DNA of 5,247 nucleotides from Betaproteobacteria bacterium (GTDB taxonomy: Bacteria > Pseudomonadota > Gammaproteobacteria > Burkholderiales > Thiobacillaceae). The stretch is from assembly GCA_016873905.1 (NCBI GenBank), contig VGVU01000093.1:1-5247 (forward strand), given 5' to 3'. Positions 1 through 5,247 of this stretch are shown here, one piece after another (position 1 is the stretch's first letter; each line of letters opens with the position of its first letter). The translations under genes were made by a program, and so were the position numbers. The notes beneath the pieces were generated by a model. The model worked only from the letters and a program-made list of their open reading frames with translations. It ran no database searches and was not told the origin of the DNA.

Positions 1-629
1 TAGAGGCCGCCGAGCAGATACGACAACGCCACCAGATCGCGTGCCTGCAGGTCGGGGATCAGTTGGGCACCGATCAGGCTGGTGGCCTCCTGGCCAGAAC
101 GGAGATGGACCCTGAGGCTGTCGAGGGGGGTGGCCGCGCTGTAGGCGTCAATGTGTAGGCGGGCGCCGGCAAAGATCATGTCATAGGCGTCGCGGAGGCT
201 TAAGCTGTACGAGGCGAGGGCGGCCGGTGCGGGCCAGACATTGATCTGGGCCGGGAAGCTGACGATGAGTACGGCGAAGCCGAGCATGGCCGGGTTAAAG
301 GTATTCTGGCCCAGGCCGCCATAGAGATGCTTGCCCACGACGGTGGCGAACAGCATGCCAACGGCATACAGCCACCAGGGCAGCAGGGTGGGCAGGGCCA
401 GGGCCAGGAGGGCTGCGGTCACCAGGGTGGTGCCATCGCCGAGGAAGGGGCGCAGGGGGTAATGGCGTGCCTTCAGGATGAGGGCCTCGAACAGCAGTCC
501 GAAGCTGGCGCAGAGGACGAGACTGAAGAGGATGCCGGGGCCAAATAACCAGAAATGTGCCGCGATGCCGGGCGACAGGGCCACCAGGACCTGGGTCATG
601 ATGCGGGCGACGGAAGGGGTGGGGCTCAT
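1..629 (-). CDS. rnfD: Rnf complex membrane subunit RnfD (RsxD), 3' end cut off by the window
   Basis: RnfD is an integral inner-membrane subunit of the Rnf ion-translocating electron-transport complex and carries a covalently attached FMN (family knowledge). I translated this frame directly: 209 codons are open from the ATG at 629-627 to the left edge with no stop. The start reads MSPTPSVARIM, followed by hydrophobic segments at about residues 13-52, 66-100 and 113-130. The RnfD hallmark GGLGQNTFNPAM lies at residues 104-115. The sequence SAATPLD (164-170) matches the flavinylation site, making T167 the likely FMN-phosphate acceptor. E. coli RsxD has about 352 residues, so roughly 140 are missing to the left. 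Against E. coli, as I recall it, the protein is about 10 residues shorter at the N-terminus and about 10 shorter in the loop before the FMN site. The start overlaps the rnfC stop as ATGA. Only a weak purine stretch (AGAAAGAA) precedes it, so translation is probably coupled to rnfC. Confidence 0.95.
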   Translation of the reverse strand, partial: MSPTPSVARIMTQVLVALSPGIAAHFWLFGPGILFSLVLCASFGLLFEALILKARHYPLRPFLGDGTTLVTAALLALALPTLLPWWLYAVGMLFATVVGKHLYGGLGQNTFNPAMLGFAVLIVSFPAQINVWPAPAALASYSLSLRDAYDMIFAGARLHIDAYSAATPLDSLRVHLRSGQEATSLIGAQLIPDLQARDLVALSYLLGGL

Positions 630-2320
630 GGTGATTCTTTCTGGGCGGGAGAGGATTCCTCCTCTTCCTCCTTGACGATGCTGTCATGCACCGACTGGAG
701 CAGGCTGGCGCGGCGGGATTCAATCTCGGAAATCTCGCGCACCTTGTCTTCGGGGAGCCCCTCGGTGTTCTTCGGGGTGATCTCCTTCCGGGCCTCGGCG
801 GCGCGCGCCATGGCCGCAGCCAGGATGGCCTTCTTGCGCGCGGCCTCTGGGTCAGCATCAGGCACGGCCGCTGGGGCTGTCGCGACCTCCGTTTTCGGTT
901 TCGCGGCGGCGGCATGCTTGGCGGCCTTTTCCATTTTTTCGCGTTCCAGGCGGAAACTGCGGAACTCGTGGCGGACACGGGCGCGATCGGCGGCGTCCTT
1001 TTCTTGCTCGCGCGCCCAGATCTCGCTCTTGGCATAGCGGAAAAAACTCACCAAGGGGATGTGGCTGGGACAGACATGGTCGCAGCAGCCGCATTCAATG
1101 CAGTCGAACAACTTGAAGGACTGCGCCTTGCCGAAGTCGTGGGCACGGGCGTACCAATGCATTTCGAAGGGTTGCAGGCTGACCGGACAGGCCCGCGCGC
1201 AGGCCCCGCAACGGATGCAGGGAAGGGCCGGGGCGGGGGGCGGAAAGTTCTGGTTGTCTTTGACCAGAATGCAATTGACCATCTTGCTGACTGGGGCCTC
1301 ATCCGAGGCAAGATCGAAGCCCATCATGGGGCCGCCGATGAGGGTGCCGTAGGCGTTGGGGGTGCGACCGCCCGCAGCGGCGATCAGGGCCGAGATCGGG
1401 GTGCCGATCCGGACCGCATAATTGCCCGGGTTTTTGACCGCGCCAGTGACGGTGACGATGCGGCGGGTCAGGGGTTCGCCGTGGCGGATTGCGTGTTGTA
1501 GGGCATAGGCGGTGCCGACATTGAACACCTGCACGCCGACATCGGTTGTGCGGCCACCCGATGGGGTGGTGCGCCCCGTCAGGGCATAGGTCAGTTGTTT
1601 GCCACCGCCCATGGGATAGAGCGTCGGGACCGGGCAGATGCTGATGTTGCTCTGGCTGGCGGTGTTGGCGGCGCTGCGGAGCGCGGCAATGGCCTCGGGT
1701 TTGTTGTCCTCGACCCCGACCAGGATCTGCGCGGCACCGATCAGGTTTTGGATGAGATGTGCGCCGTCCAGAATGGCATCGGCGTGTTCGCGCATGAGGC
1801 GATCGTCACAGGTGATCCAGGGTTCACATTCGGCGCCATTGAGAATCAGGAGGGGCCAATGTTCGTCACTGCCGGGCGCGAGCTTGATATGGGTGGGGAA
1901 CACGGCGCCGCCCAGACCGGCGAGCCCCATGTTGCGCAAACGCGTCAGCTGCGTTTCACGATCCTCATGGGCCGGTGGCGGTGTCGTGATGCAGGCGTCT
2001 TCGCCATCGCTGTCGATCACAATGCAGGGGGCATTCAGGCCGGAGGGATGGGCAATGGGTCGCGCCTCGATGGCGCTGACGCGGCCCGAGGTCGGAGCAT
2101 GGATGGCGGCGCTGACGCCGGGTTTCGGGGCGCCGATCATCTGCCCACCGAGCACGCGTTCGCCGACGCTTACGCAGGGTTCTGCCGGTTTTCCCAGGTG
2201 TTGGCTGAGCGGGACGACATAACGCGGCAGCAAAGGGAGGTCGCGAATGGGCGTGGTATTCGATTCAGCCTTGTGGTCAGGTGGGTGGACCCCCCCGGGG
2301 AATTTGAATAAGGCCGTCAT
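626..2320 (-). CDS. rnfC: Rnf complex NADH/FMN-binding iron-sulfur subunit RnfC (RsxC)
   Basis: RnfC is the peripheral cytoplasmic subunit through which NADH or ferredoxin electrons enter or leave Rnf (family knowledge). The 564-residue product has the N-terminal RnfC barrel-sandwich region with GGVHPPDHK at 9-17. A Complex I 51-kDa-like nucleotide/FMN fold follows, with GLAGLGGAVFPTHIKL at 132-147 and NGAECEPWITCDD at 161-173. An SLBB-like segment lies around 285-345. Two 4Fe-4S motifs follow: C368-x2-C371-x2-C374-x3-C378-P and C407-x2-C410-x2-C413-x3-C417-P. A charged, Ala/Lys-rich tail begins near residue 435 and contains RLEREK (457-462) and an EEEEE run (551-555). E. coli RsxC is 740 residues because its tail carries many Ala/Lys repeats; this tail is much shorter. 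The ATG at 2320-2318 overlaps the rnfB stop and has a good GGAAGG ribosome site 8 bases upstream. The rnfD start overlaps its own stop. Confidence 0.97.
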   Translation of the reverse strand: MTALFKFPGGVHPPDHKAESNTTPIRDLPLLPRYVVPLSQHLGKPAEPCVSVGERVLGGQMIGAPKPGVSAAIHAPTSGRVSAIEARPIAHPSGLNAPCIVIDSDGEDACITTPPPAHEDRETQLTRLRNMGLAGLGGAVFPTHIKLAPGSDEHWPLLILNGAECEPWITCDDRLMREHADAILDGAHLIQNLIGAAQILVGVEDNKPEAIAALRSAANTASQSNISICPVPTLYPMGGGKQLTYALTGRTTPSGGRTTDVGVQVFNVGTAYALQHAIRHGEPLTRRIVTVTGAVKNPGNYAVRIGTPISALIAAAGGRTPNAYGTLIGGPMMGFDLASDEAPVSKMVNCILVKDNQNFPPPAPALPCIRCGACARACPVSLQPFEMHWYARAHDFGKAQSFKLFDCIECGCCDHVCPSHIPLVSFFRYAKSEIWAREQEKDAADRARVRHEFRSFRLEREKMEKAAKHAAAAKPKTEVATAPAAVPDADPEAARKKAILAAAMARAAEARKEITPKNTEGLPEDKVREISEIESRRASLLQSVHDSIVKEEEEESSPAQKESP

Positions 2321-2880
2321 TCAGCGGCCCTTCCGGCAACGGGTTTGATTGTGAAGATCGGATAGGGCCACTTCCAGGTCTGCGTGTTCTCGGCCTCGGC
2401 CACCATGTGGATGCAGTCCACCGGACAGGGCGGCAGGCACAACTCGCAGCCGGTGCATTGATTGGCGACGATGACATGCATTTGCTTGGCGGCACCGACG
2501 ATGGCATCGACCGGGCAGGCCTGGATGCACAAGGTGCAACCGATGCAGGTTGACTCGTCGATGATGGCCACGGCCTTGGGTTTGGGTTCAAGGCCCTCGC
2601 CGAGAGGTTTGGGTTCGACCCCGAGCAGTTCGGCCAGGCGTTGGATGCCTTCGTCGCCGCCTGGGGGACAGAGGTTAATGTCGGCCTCACCTTTGGCAAT
2701 GGCCTCGGCATAGGGCTTGCAACCCGGGTAGCCACACTGGCCACATTGGGTCTGGGGTAGGACCGCGTCAATCTTCTCCAGCAGGGGGTCGTCCTGGACC
2801 CGGTAGCGCACGGCGGCCCAGCCGAGGATGGCTCCCAGGAGCAAGCCAATGGCAGAGAGGATCAAGATTGCGTCCAGCAT
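2317..2880 (-). CDS. rnfB: Rnf complex iron-sulfur subunit RnfB (RsxB)
   Basis: RnfB passes electrons within the Rnf complex. It is anchored by one N-terminal helix and carries several 4Fe-4S clusters on the cytoplasmic side (family knowledge). The 187-residue product is close to the 192 of E. coli RsxB. Residues 4-24 form a single hydrophobic segment. A 4Fe-4S domain (DUF/Fer4_21-like) follows with C46-x2-C49-x4-C54-x16-C71 in the context QCGQCGYPGCKPYAEAI. Two ferredoxin-type motifs come next: C112-x2-C115-x2-C118-x3-C122-P and C142-x2-C145-x2-C148-x3-C152-P. That gives three cluster sites in all, plus one extra cysteine at C156. The tail is short and lacks the additional ferredoxin domains of clostridial RnfB, so this is the compact proteobacterial form. 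It starts 8 bases after the rnfA stop with no obvious Shine-Dalgarno sequence, which points to coupling with rnfA. Its stop overlaps the rnfC start as ATGA. Confidence 0.97.
   Translation of the reverse strand: MLDAILILSAIGLLLGAILGWAAVRYRVQDDPLLEKIDAVLPQTQCGQCGYPGCKPYAEAIAKGEADINLCPPGGDEGIQRLAELLGVEPKPLGEGLEPKPKAVAIIDESTCIGCTLCIQACPVDAIVGAAKQMHVIVANQCTGCELCLPPCPVDCIHMVAEAENTQTWKWPYPIFTIKPVAGRAAE
2329..2334 (-). promoter_or_regulatory. Ribosome binding site of rnfC
   Basis: The minus strand reads GGAAGG, 8 bases before the rnfC ATG and inside the last codons of rnfB. It is the clearest Shine-Dalgarno-like site in the rnf cluster and supports the ATG at 2320-2318. RnfC may therefore be initiated independently as well as by coupling through the ATGA overlap. 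Confidence 0.6.
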
Positions 2881-2888
2881 CGCGGGTG

Positions 2889-3464
2889 TTAGCGCACCAT
2901 ACCGCTAAAGCCCATGAAGGCGATGCTGAAAATGCCGGCCGTCACCAGGGCAATGGAGACTCCCCGGAAAGGGGCTGGGACATCCGCGGCCTCCAGGCGT
3001 TCACGCATGGCGGCGAACATGATCATCACCAAGGTAAAGCCCAGTGCGCCGCCGAGGCCGAAAAAGAGTGATTCGACGAAGTTGTGCCCTTCCTGGGCAT
3101 TGAGTAGCGGCACGCCGAGCACGGCGCAGTTGGTCGTGATCAGCGGCAGGTAGATGCCGAGCAGGTGGAACAGGGTGGGACTGGTTTTCTTGATGTACAT
3201 CTCGGTGAAGCCAACAATGCCGGCGATCACCACAATGAAGGATAGGGTCCGCAGGTAGATGAGATCTGGCTCAAGAAGGTAGGTATCAATAAGGTTGCTG
3301 GCCCCGGAGGCCAGGGTGAGAACAAAGGTGGTGGCGAGGCCCATGCCGAGGGCGGTCTCCAGTTTTCTGGAGACCCCCATAAAGGGGCAGAGGCCCAGAA
3401 TCTTGGTCATTACGATGTTGTTGACGAACACCGTACCAACAATGATCAAGAGATAGTGTTCCAT
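2889..3464 (-). CDS. rnfA: Rnf complex membrane subunit RnfA (RsxA)
   Basis: RnfA is a six-helix membrane subunit of the Rnf complex, homologous to NqrE and paired with RnfE. Family structures place a membrane-embedded [2Fe-2S] cluster between these two subunits. The 191-residue product compares with 193 in E. coli RsxA and is collinear throughout. It begins MEHYLLIIVGTVFVNN and contains KILGLCPFMGVSRKLE (21-36), LPLITTNCAVLGV (106-118), RERLEAADVPAPFRG (154-168) and FMGFSG near the end. C26 and C113 are the two expected cluster cysteines. Hydrophobic helices lie at about 4-25, 38-60, 70-90, 101-121, 132-152 and 168-188. The frame stays open upstream to an ATG at 3572, inside the CDGSH gene, but the 3464 start matches the E. 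coli N-terminus and is preferred. It has no Shine-Dalgarno sequence; the bases before the ATG read CCTCCAAA. It is the first gene of the rnf run, 44 bases after the CDGSH gene. Confidence 0.97.
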   Translation of the reverse strand: MEHYLLIIVGTVFVNNIVMTKILGLCPFMGVSRKLETALGMGLATTFVLTLASGASNLIDTYLLEPDLIYLRTLSFIVVIAGIVGFTEMYIKKTSPTLFHLLGIYLPLITTNCAVLGVPLLNAQEGHNFVESLFFGLGGALGFTLVMIMFAAMRERLEAADVPAPFRGVSIALVTAGIFSIAFMGFSGMVR

Positions 3465-3472
3465 TTTGGAGG

Positions 3473-3498
3473 TCGTATTCGGGGGCCGTATTCGGGGA
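3473..3498. repeat. Two tandem 13-bp direct repeats upstream of rnfA
   Basis: On the plus strand TCGTATTCGGGGG (3473-3485) is followed at once by CCGTATTCGGGGA (3486-3498). Eleven of the 13 positions are identical and there is no gap. The repeats fill most of the 44-base space between the CDGSH stop and the rnfA start. They may be a slippage duplication or a protein-binding site; the sequence does not say which. The bases on either side (3460-3472 and 3499-3511) match the unit only weakly. Confidence 0.75.
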
Positions 3499-3508
3499 CC
3501 GTAAACGC

Positions 3509-3748
3509 TTAGTCGAGCAGGTCGTGGGCCCCGTCGCAGAAGGGGGCGTTGGCCGTGTGCTTGCAGGCGCACAACCAGTATTGACCCTTTTCGGTGATCT
3601 GTACGGCCTGGGGTGTGAAGTCTGTGCCTGCATGGGCACCGTCACACCAGGGTTGGGTTTTTGAACGGCCACAGGTGCAATACCAGTACTCACCGGGTTC
3701 CAGATTCAGGGGAATGGCAGCCTTGCCGGCAATGACGGGTTCGCTCAT
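3509..3748 (-). CDS. Small dual-CDGSH-type iron-sulfur protein
   Basis: This 79-residue soluble protein carries two consecutive CDGSH-type zinc-finger-like motifs, each of which in this family binds a [2Fe-2S] cluster through three Cys and one His. Motif 1 is C24-x-C26-x2-S29-x3-P33-x-C35-D-G-x-H39. Motif 2 is C60-x-C62-x2-T65-x3-P69-x-C71-D-G-x-H75. All eight ligands are present, so it should hold two clusters, as in the mitochondrial CISD3/MiNT type. There is no signal peptide or membrane helix, so it is probably cytosolic. Bacterial members are poorly characterised; electron transfer or cluster handling is a family-level suggestion only. The ATG at 3748-3746 is preceded by GAGAG with a 7-base spacer. 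It sits 63 bases after pyrD and 44 bases before rnfA on the same strand, so co-transcription with rnf is plausible. The domain call is firm; the cellular role is unknown. Confidence 0.93.
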   Translation of the reverse strand: MSEPVIAGKAAIPLNLEPGEYWYCTCGRSKTQPWCDGAHAGTDFTPQAVQITEKGQYWLCACKHTANAPFCDGAHDLLD

Positions 3749-3777
3749 GGGATGGCTCTCAATGTGGTGAAGGCTGA

Positions 3778-3805
3778 ATATTACCCTGTCTGACTCGGCG
3801 AATAA
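3778..3805 (-). promoter_or_regulatory. Possible sigma-70-type promoter for the CDGSH-rnf genes
   Basis: In the pyrD-CDGSH gap the minus strand has TAATAT (3783-3778), a 5/6 match to the TATAAT -10 box. A poor -35 candidate, TTATTC (3805-3800), lies 16 bases further upstream. A start near 3771 would give a short leader of about 20 bases before the CDGSH ATG. The -35 agrees with TTGACA at only two positions, and AT-rich hexamers can arise by chance, so this is tentative. Confidence 0.3.
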
Positions 3806-3822
3806 CCCTTCTCATGAAGGTT
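3804..3822 (-). other. Small hairpin over the pyrD stop codon
   Basis: On the minus strand AACCTTC, a 4-base loop ATGA and GAAGGGTT can fold into a 7-bp stem with one bulged G. The loop contains the pyrD TGA. No T-run follows it (next bases ATTCGCC), so it does not qualify as a rho-independent terminator. It could be a weak 3'-end or inter-cistronic structure, or chance. Confidence 0.3.
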
Positions 3823-4837
3823 TCTGCGGCGGGACGGCCAAGGCCTCCATACATTCCCGGATCAGGGTCGGTCCGCGATAGATGAGGCCGGAATAGACCT
3901 GCACAAGGGCGGCACCTGCCTCTTGCTTGGCCTGGGCATCGGCGCCGCACAGAACACCACCGGCGCCGATCAGCGGGATCTCGTTTGCCAAGGCGGTATG
4001 GAACGCGGCGAGGACGCGGGTCGATGCGGTAAATACGGGAGCGCCCGACAGACCACCGGCCTCGGCGCCATGCGGCAGGTGTTCGACGCCGTTGCGCGCG
4101 AGGGTGGTGTTGGTGGCGATGACCGCGTCGATGCGGTGGCGGCGGAAGAGATCAGCCATCTCATCAATCTGGGAGTCGATCAGGTCAGGCGCGATCTTGA
4201 TGGCGATGGGCGTGTATTTGCCGTGCCGGTCGGTGAGCTGCGTCTGCTCGGCCTTGAGGCGACCGAGCAGAAGGTCAAGCGCCGCGCCGCCTTGCAGATC
4301 GCGCAGGTTCTTGGTGTTGGGTGAGGAAATGTTGACGGTGATGTAGTCGGCCGCGACATAGGCCTTGGTGAGGCCAATCAGGTAATCGTCGGTGGCGCGT
4401 TCGATCGGCGTGTCGGCATTCTTGCCGATATTGATGCCGAGGATGCCGGGCCGGCGGGCGCGGGCAACATGGTTCAGGAGCGCATCCATGCCGTGGTTAT
4501 TGAAGCCCATGCGGTTGATGATGCCGCGTGCCTCGGGCAGCCGAAAAAGGCGGGGACGCGGGTTGCCGGGCTGTGGCCTGGGCGTCACGGTACCGATCTC
4601 GACATGACCAAAGCCGAGCGAGAACCAGAGGTCGATGGCCTCGCCGTTCTTGTCGAGACCAGCGGCCAGGCCCAGTCGGTTGGGAAACTCCAGCCCCATG
4701 ACGCGGGTGGGTGCGCAGGCGGGCGGGGCGGCCAGGGGCAGGCGCGCGATCTGGGACAGGAGCGGAAGTGCAAGGCGGTGCGCAGTTTCGGCATCCAGAC
4801 GAAAGAGCAGGGGCCGGATCAGGTCGTAGGCAGTCAT
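3812..4837 (-). CDS. pyrD: Dihydroorotate dehydrogenase (quinone), class 2, PyrD
   Basis: PyrD oxidises dihydroorotate to orotate, the fourth step of de novo pyrimidine synthesis. It uses FMN and passes electrons to membrane quinone. The 341-residue product is close to the 336 of E. coli PyrD. The N-terminal stretch YDLIRPLLFRLDAETAH (4-20) is the class 2 membrane-associating segment. FMN and substrate motifs follow: GLAAGLDKNGE (56-66), GFGHVEIGTVTPRPQPGNP (75-93), INRMGFNN (107-114), NISSPNT (169-175), KIAPDL (214-219), ATNTT (241-245), GGLSG (261-265), GAGGV (291-295) and QVYSGLIYRGP (313-323). By alignment with the E. coli catalytic Ser175, S172 is the catalytic base, which places it in class 2 rather than class 1 (catalytic Cys). 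The ATG at 4837-4835 overlaps the rsmA stop as ATGA and has no Shine-Dalgarno sequence, so translation is probably coupled to rsmA. The family call is secure. Confidence 0.98.
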   Translation of the reverse strand: MTAYDLIRPLLFRLDAETAHRLALPLLSQIARLPLAAPPACAPTRVMGLEFPNRLGLAAGLDKNGEAIDLWFSLGFGHVEIGTVTPRPQPGNPRPRLFRLPEARGIINRMGFNNHGMDALLNHVARARRPGILGINIGKNADTPIERATDDYLIGLTKAYVAADYITVNISSPNTKNLRDLQGGAALDLLLGRLKAEQTQLTDRHGKYTPIAIKIAPDLIDSQIDEMADLFRRHRIDAVIATNTTLARNGVEHLPHGAEAGGLSGAPVFTASTRVLAAFHTALANEIPLIGAGGVLCGADAQAKQEAGAALVQVYSGLIYRGPTLIRECMEALAVPPQKPS

Positions 4838-5247
4838 GGGTTGGGTTCAATAGCGGCGAGGCGTGCAAAGTCAGCCACGGAGAGGGTCTCGGCACGGCAG
4901 CCGGGGTCAATGCCGATGGCCTCCATGGCCGCGGCGGAAATCAGGCCCTTGAGGTTGTTGCGCAGGGTCTTGCGGCGCATCGCGAAGGCCTGGGCGACGA
5001 CGCTTGCGAAGCGTTCCGGATCGCGCCAGGCGACCTGATCGGCGGGGAGGGGGGTGAGGCGGACGATGGCTGAATCGACCTTGGGCGCGGGGGTGAAGGC
5101 GCCCGGCGGGACGATGAACAGTTTTTCAACCCGGAACTGGGCCTGCAACATGACGGACAGGCGGCCGTAATCGGCGCTATCCGGCTCGGCAGCCATGCGC
5201 CAAACCACTTCTTTTTGCAGCATGAAGTGCATATCACGGATGTGTTC
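4834..5247 (-). CDS. rsmA: 16S rRNA dimethyladenosine methyltransferase RsmA (KsgA), 5' part cut off by the window
   Basis: RsmA dimethylates two adjacent adenines near the 3' end of 16S rRNA (A1518 and A1519 in E. coli numbering) during 30S maturation, using S-adenosylmethionine. The window holds the last 137 residues; E. coli RsmA has 273, so about half, including the SAM-binding motifs and NLPYN, lies beyond the right edge. The visible part begins EHIRDMHFMLQKEVVWRM. It then has YGRLSVM, VPPGAFTPAPKVDSAIVRL and FAMRRKTLRNNLKGL, all strongly RsmA-like, and a C-terminal helical domain containing GIDPGCRAETLSV. The Trp after KEVV is unusual, since E. coli has Asn there (recalled). The frame stays open through the window edge, so the ATG at 5232 is an internal Met and not the start. 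The TGA stop overlaps the pyrD ATG. This differs from the E. coli setting, where apaG and apaH follow ksgA. Confidence 0.97.
   Translation of the reverse strand, partial: EHIRDMHFMLQKEVVWRMAAEPDSADYGRLSVMLQAQFRVEKLFIVPPGAFTPAPKVDSAIVRLTPLPADQVAWRDPERFASVVAQAFAMRRKTLRNNLKGLISAAAMEAIGIDPGCRAETLSVADFARLAAIEPNP

Noticed and set aside
295..1035. Minus-strand ORF of 246 codons spanning the rnfC end and rnfD start
   Set aside because: It is an off-frame reading of rnfC and rnfD rich in Pro and Arg. The true rnfD frame (start at 629) is open and carries GGLGQN and FNPAM motifs.
686..1501. Plus-strand ORF of 271 codons opposite the rnfC 3' half
   Set aside because: It is antisense to the two 4Fe-4S motifs and tail of RnfC, and the Gly/Ala/Arg-rich product has no family signature.
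1595..2311. Long plus-strand ORF of 238 codons opposite rnfC
   Set aside because: It is antisense to the conserved rnfC coding region. The translation has no recognisable motifs and is typical of shadow frames in GC-rich DNA.
3465..3572. N-terminal extension of rnfA by 36 codons to the ATG at 3572
   Set aside because: It overlaps the CDGSH coding region, the extra residues are Arg/Pro-rich and non-conserved, and the 3464 ATG gives an N-terminus matching E. coli RsxA.
3804..3822. Rho-independent terminator after pyrD
   Set aside because: The stem is short and bulged and no T-run follows on the minus strand, so it was kept only as a weak hairpin.
4834..5232. Complete 132-residue protein starting at the ATG at 5232
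   Set aside because: The frame continues open to the window edge with RsmA-like residues (EHIRD) ahead of this Met, so it is internal to a truncated rsmA.
1..5247. CRISPR array, tRNA or rRNA gene, insertion sequence, phage or defence genes
   Set aside because: No spaced repeat array, cloverleaf, inverted-repeat-bounded transposase or recombinase-like protein was seen. Nearly all bases belong to seven conserved chromosomal genes.

Overview
All recognisable genes in this window lie on the minus strand. Read in transcription order (high to low coordinates) they are: the 3' half of rsmA (ksgA), pyrD, a small dual-CDGSH iron-sulfur protein gene, then rnfA, rnfB, rnfC and the first ~209 codons of rnfD, which runs off the left edge. 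No RNA gene, mobile element, CRISPR array or convincing rho-independent terminator is visible, and there is no gene-free stretch longer than about 65 bases.

The DNA is GC-rich, which explains the many long spurious ORFs on the plus strand. The proteins resemble the gammaproteobacterial (E. coli type) forms of RsmA, class 2 PyrD and RnfABCD/RsxABCD. RnfA is nearly collinear with E. coli RsxA, and the rnfA-B-C-D order is the proteobacterial one. I infer a high-GC gammaproteobacterium but cannot name a genus from sequence reading alone.

Region by region: 4834-5247 is the C-terminal half of the 16S rRNA dimethyladenosine methyltransferase RsmA. It overlaps pyrD (3812-4837) through an ATGA stop/start. 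A 63-base gap follows, holding a small hairpin over the pyrD stop and a possible -10 element. Then comes a 79-residue protein with two CDGSH-type [2Fe-2S] motifs (3509-3748). A 44-base gap with a 13-bp tandem duplication leads to rnfA (2889-3464), rnfB (2317-2880), rnfC (626-2320) and rnfD (1-629). rnfB/rnfC and rnfC/rnfD also join through ATGA overlaps.

The Rnf genes encode most of a membrane-bound, ion-translocating electron-transfer complex. RnfC is the NADH/FMN peripheral entry subunit, RnfB the multi-cluster iron-sulfur subunit, and RnfA and RnfD are membrane subunits. RnfG and RnfE would be expected just beyond the left edge. The CDGSH protein directly upstream is the least ordinary element: a small cytosolic Fe-S protein placed next to an Fe-S-rich redox complex. 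Overall this is a conserved housekeeping and energy-metabolism region. I see no evidence of a new biological system; the notable points are gene arrangement and small regulatory details.
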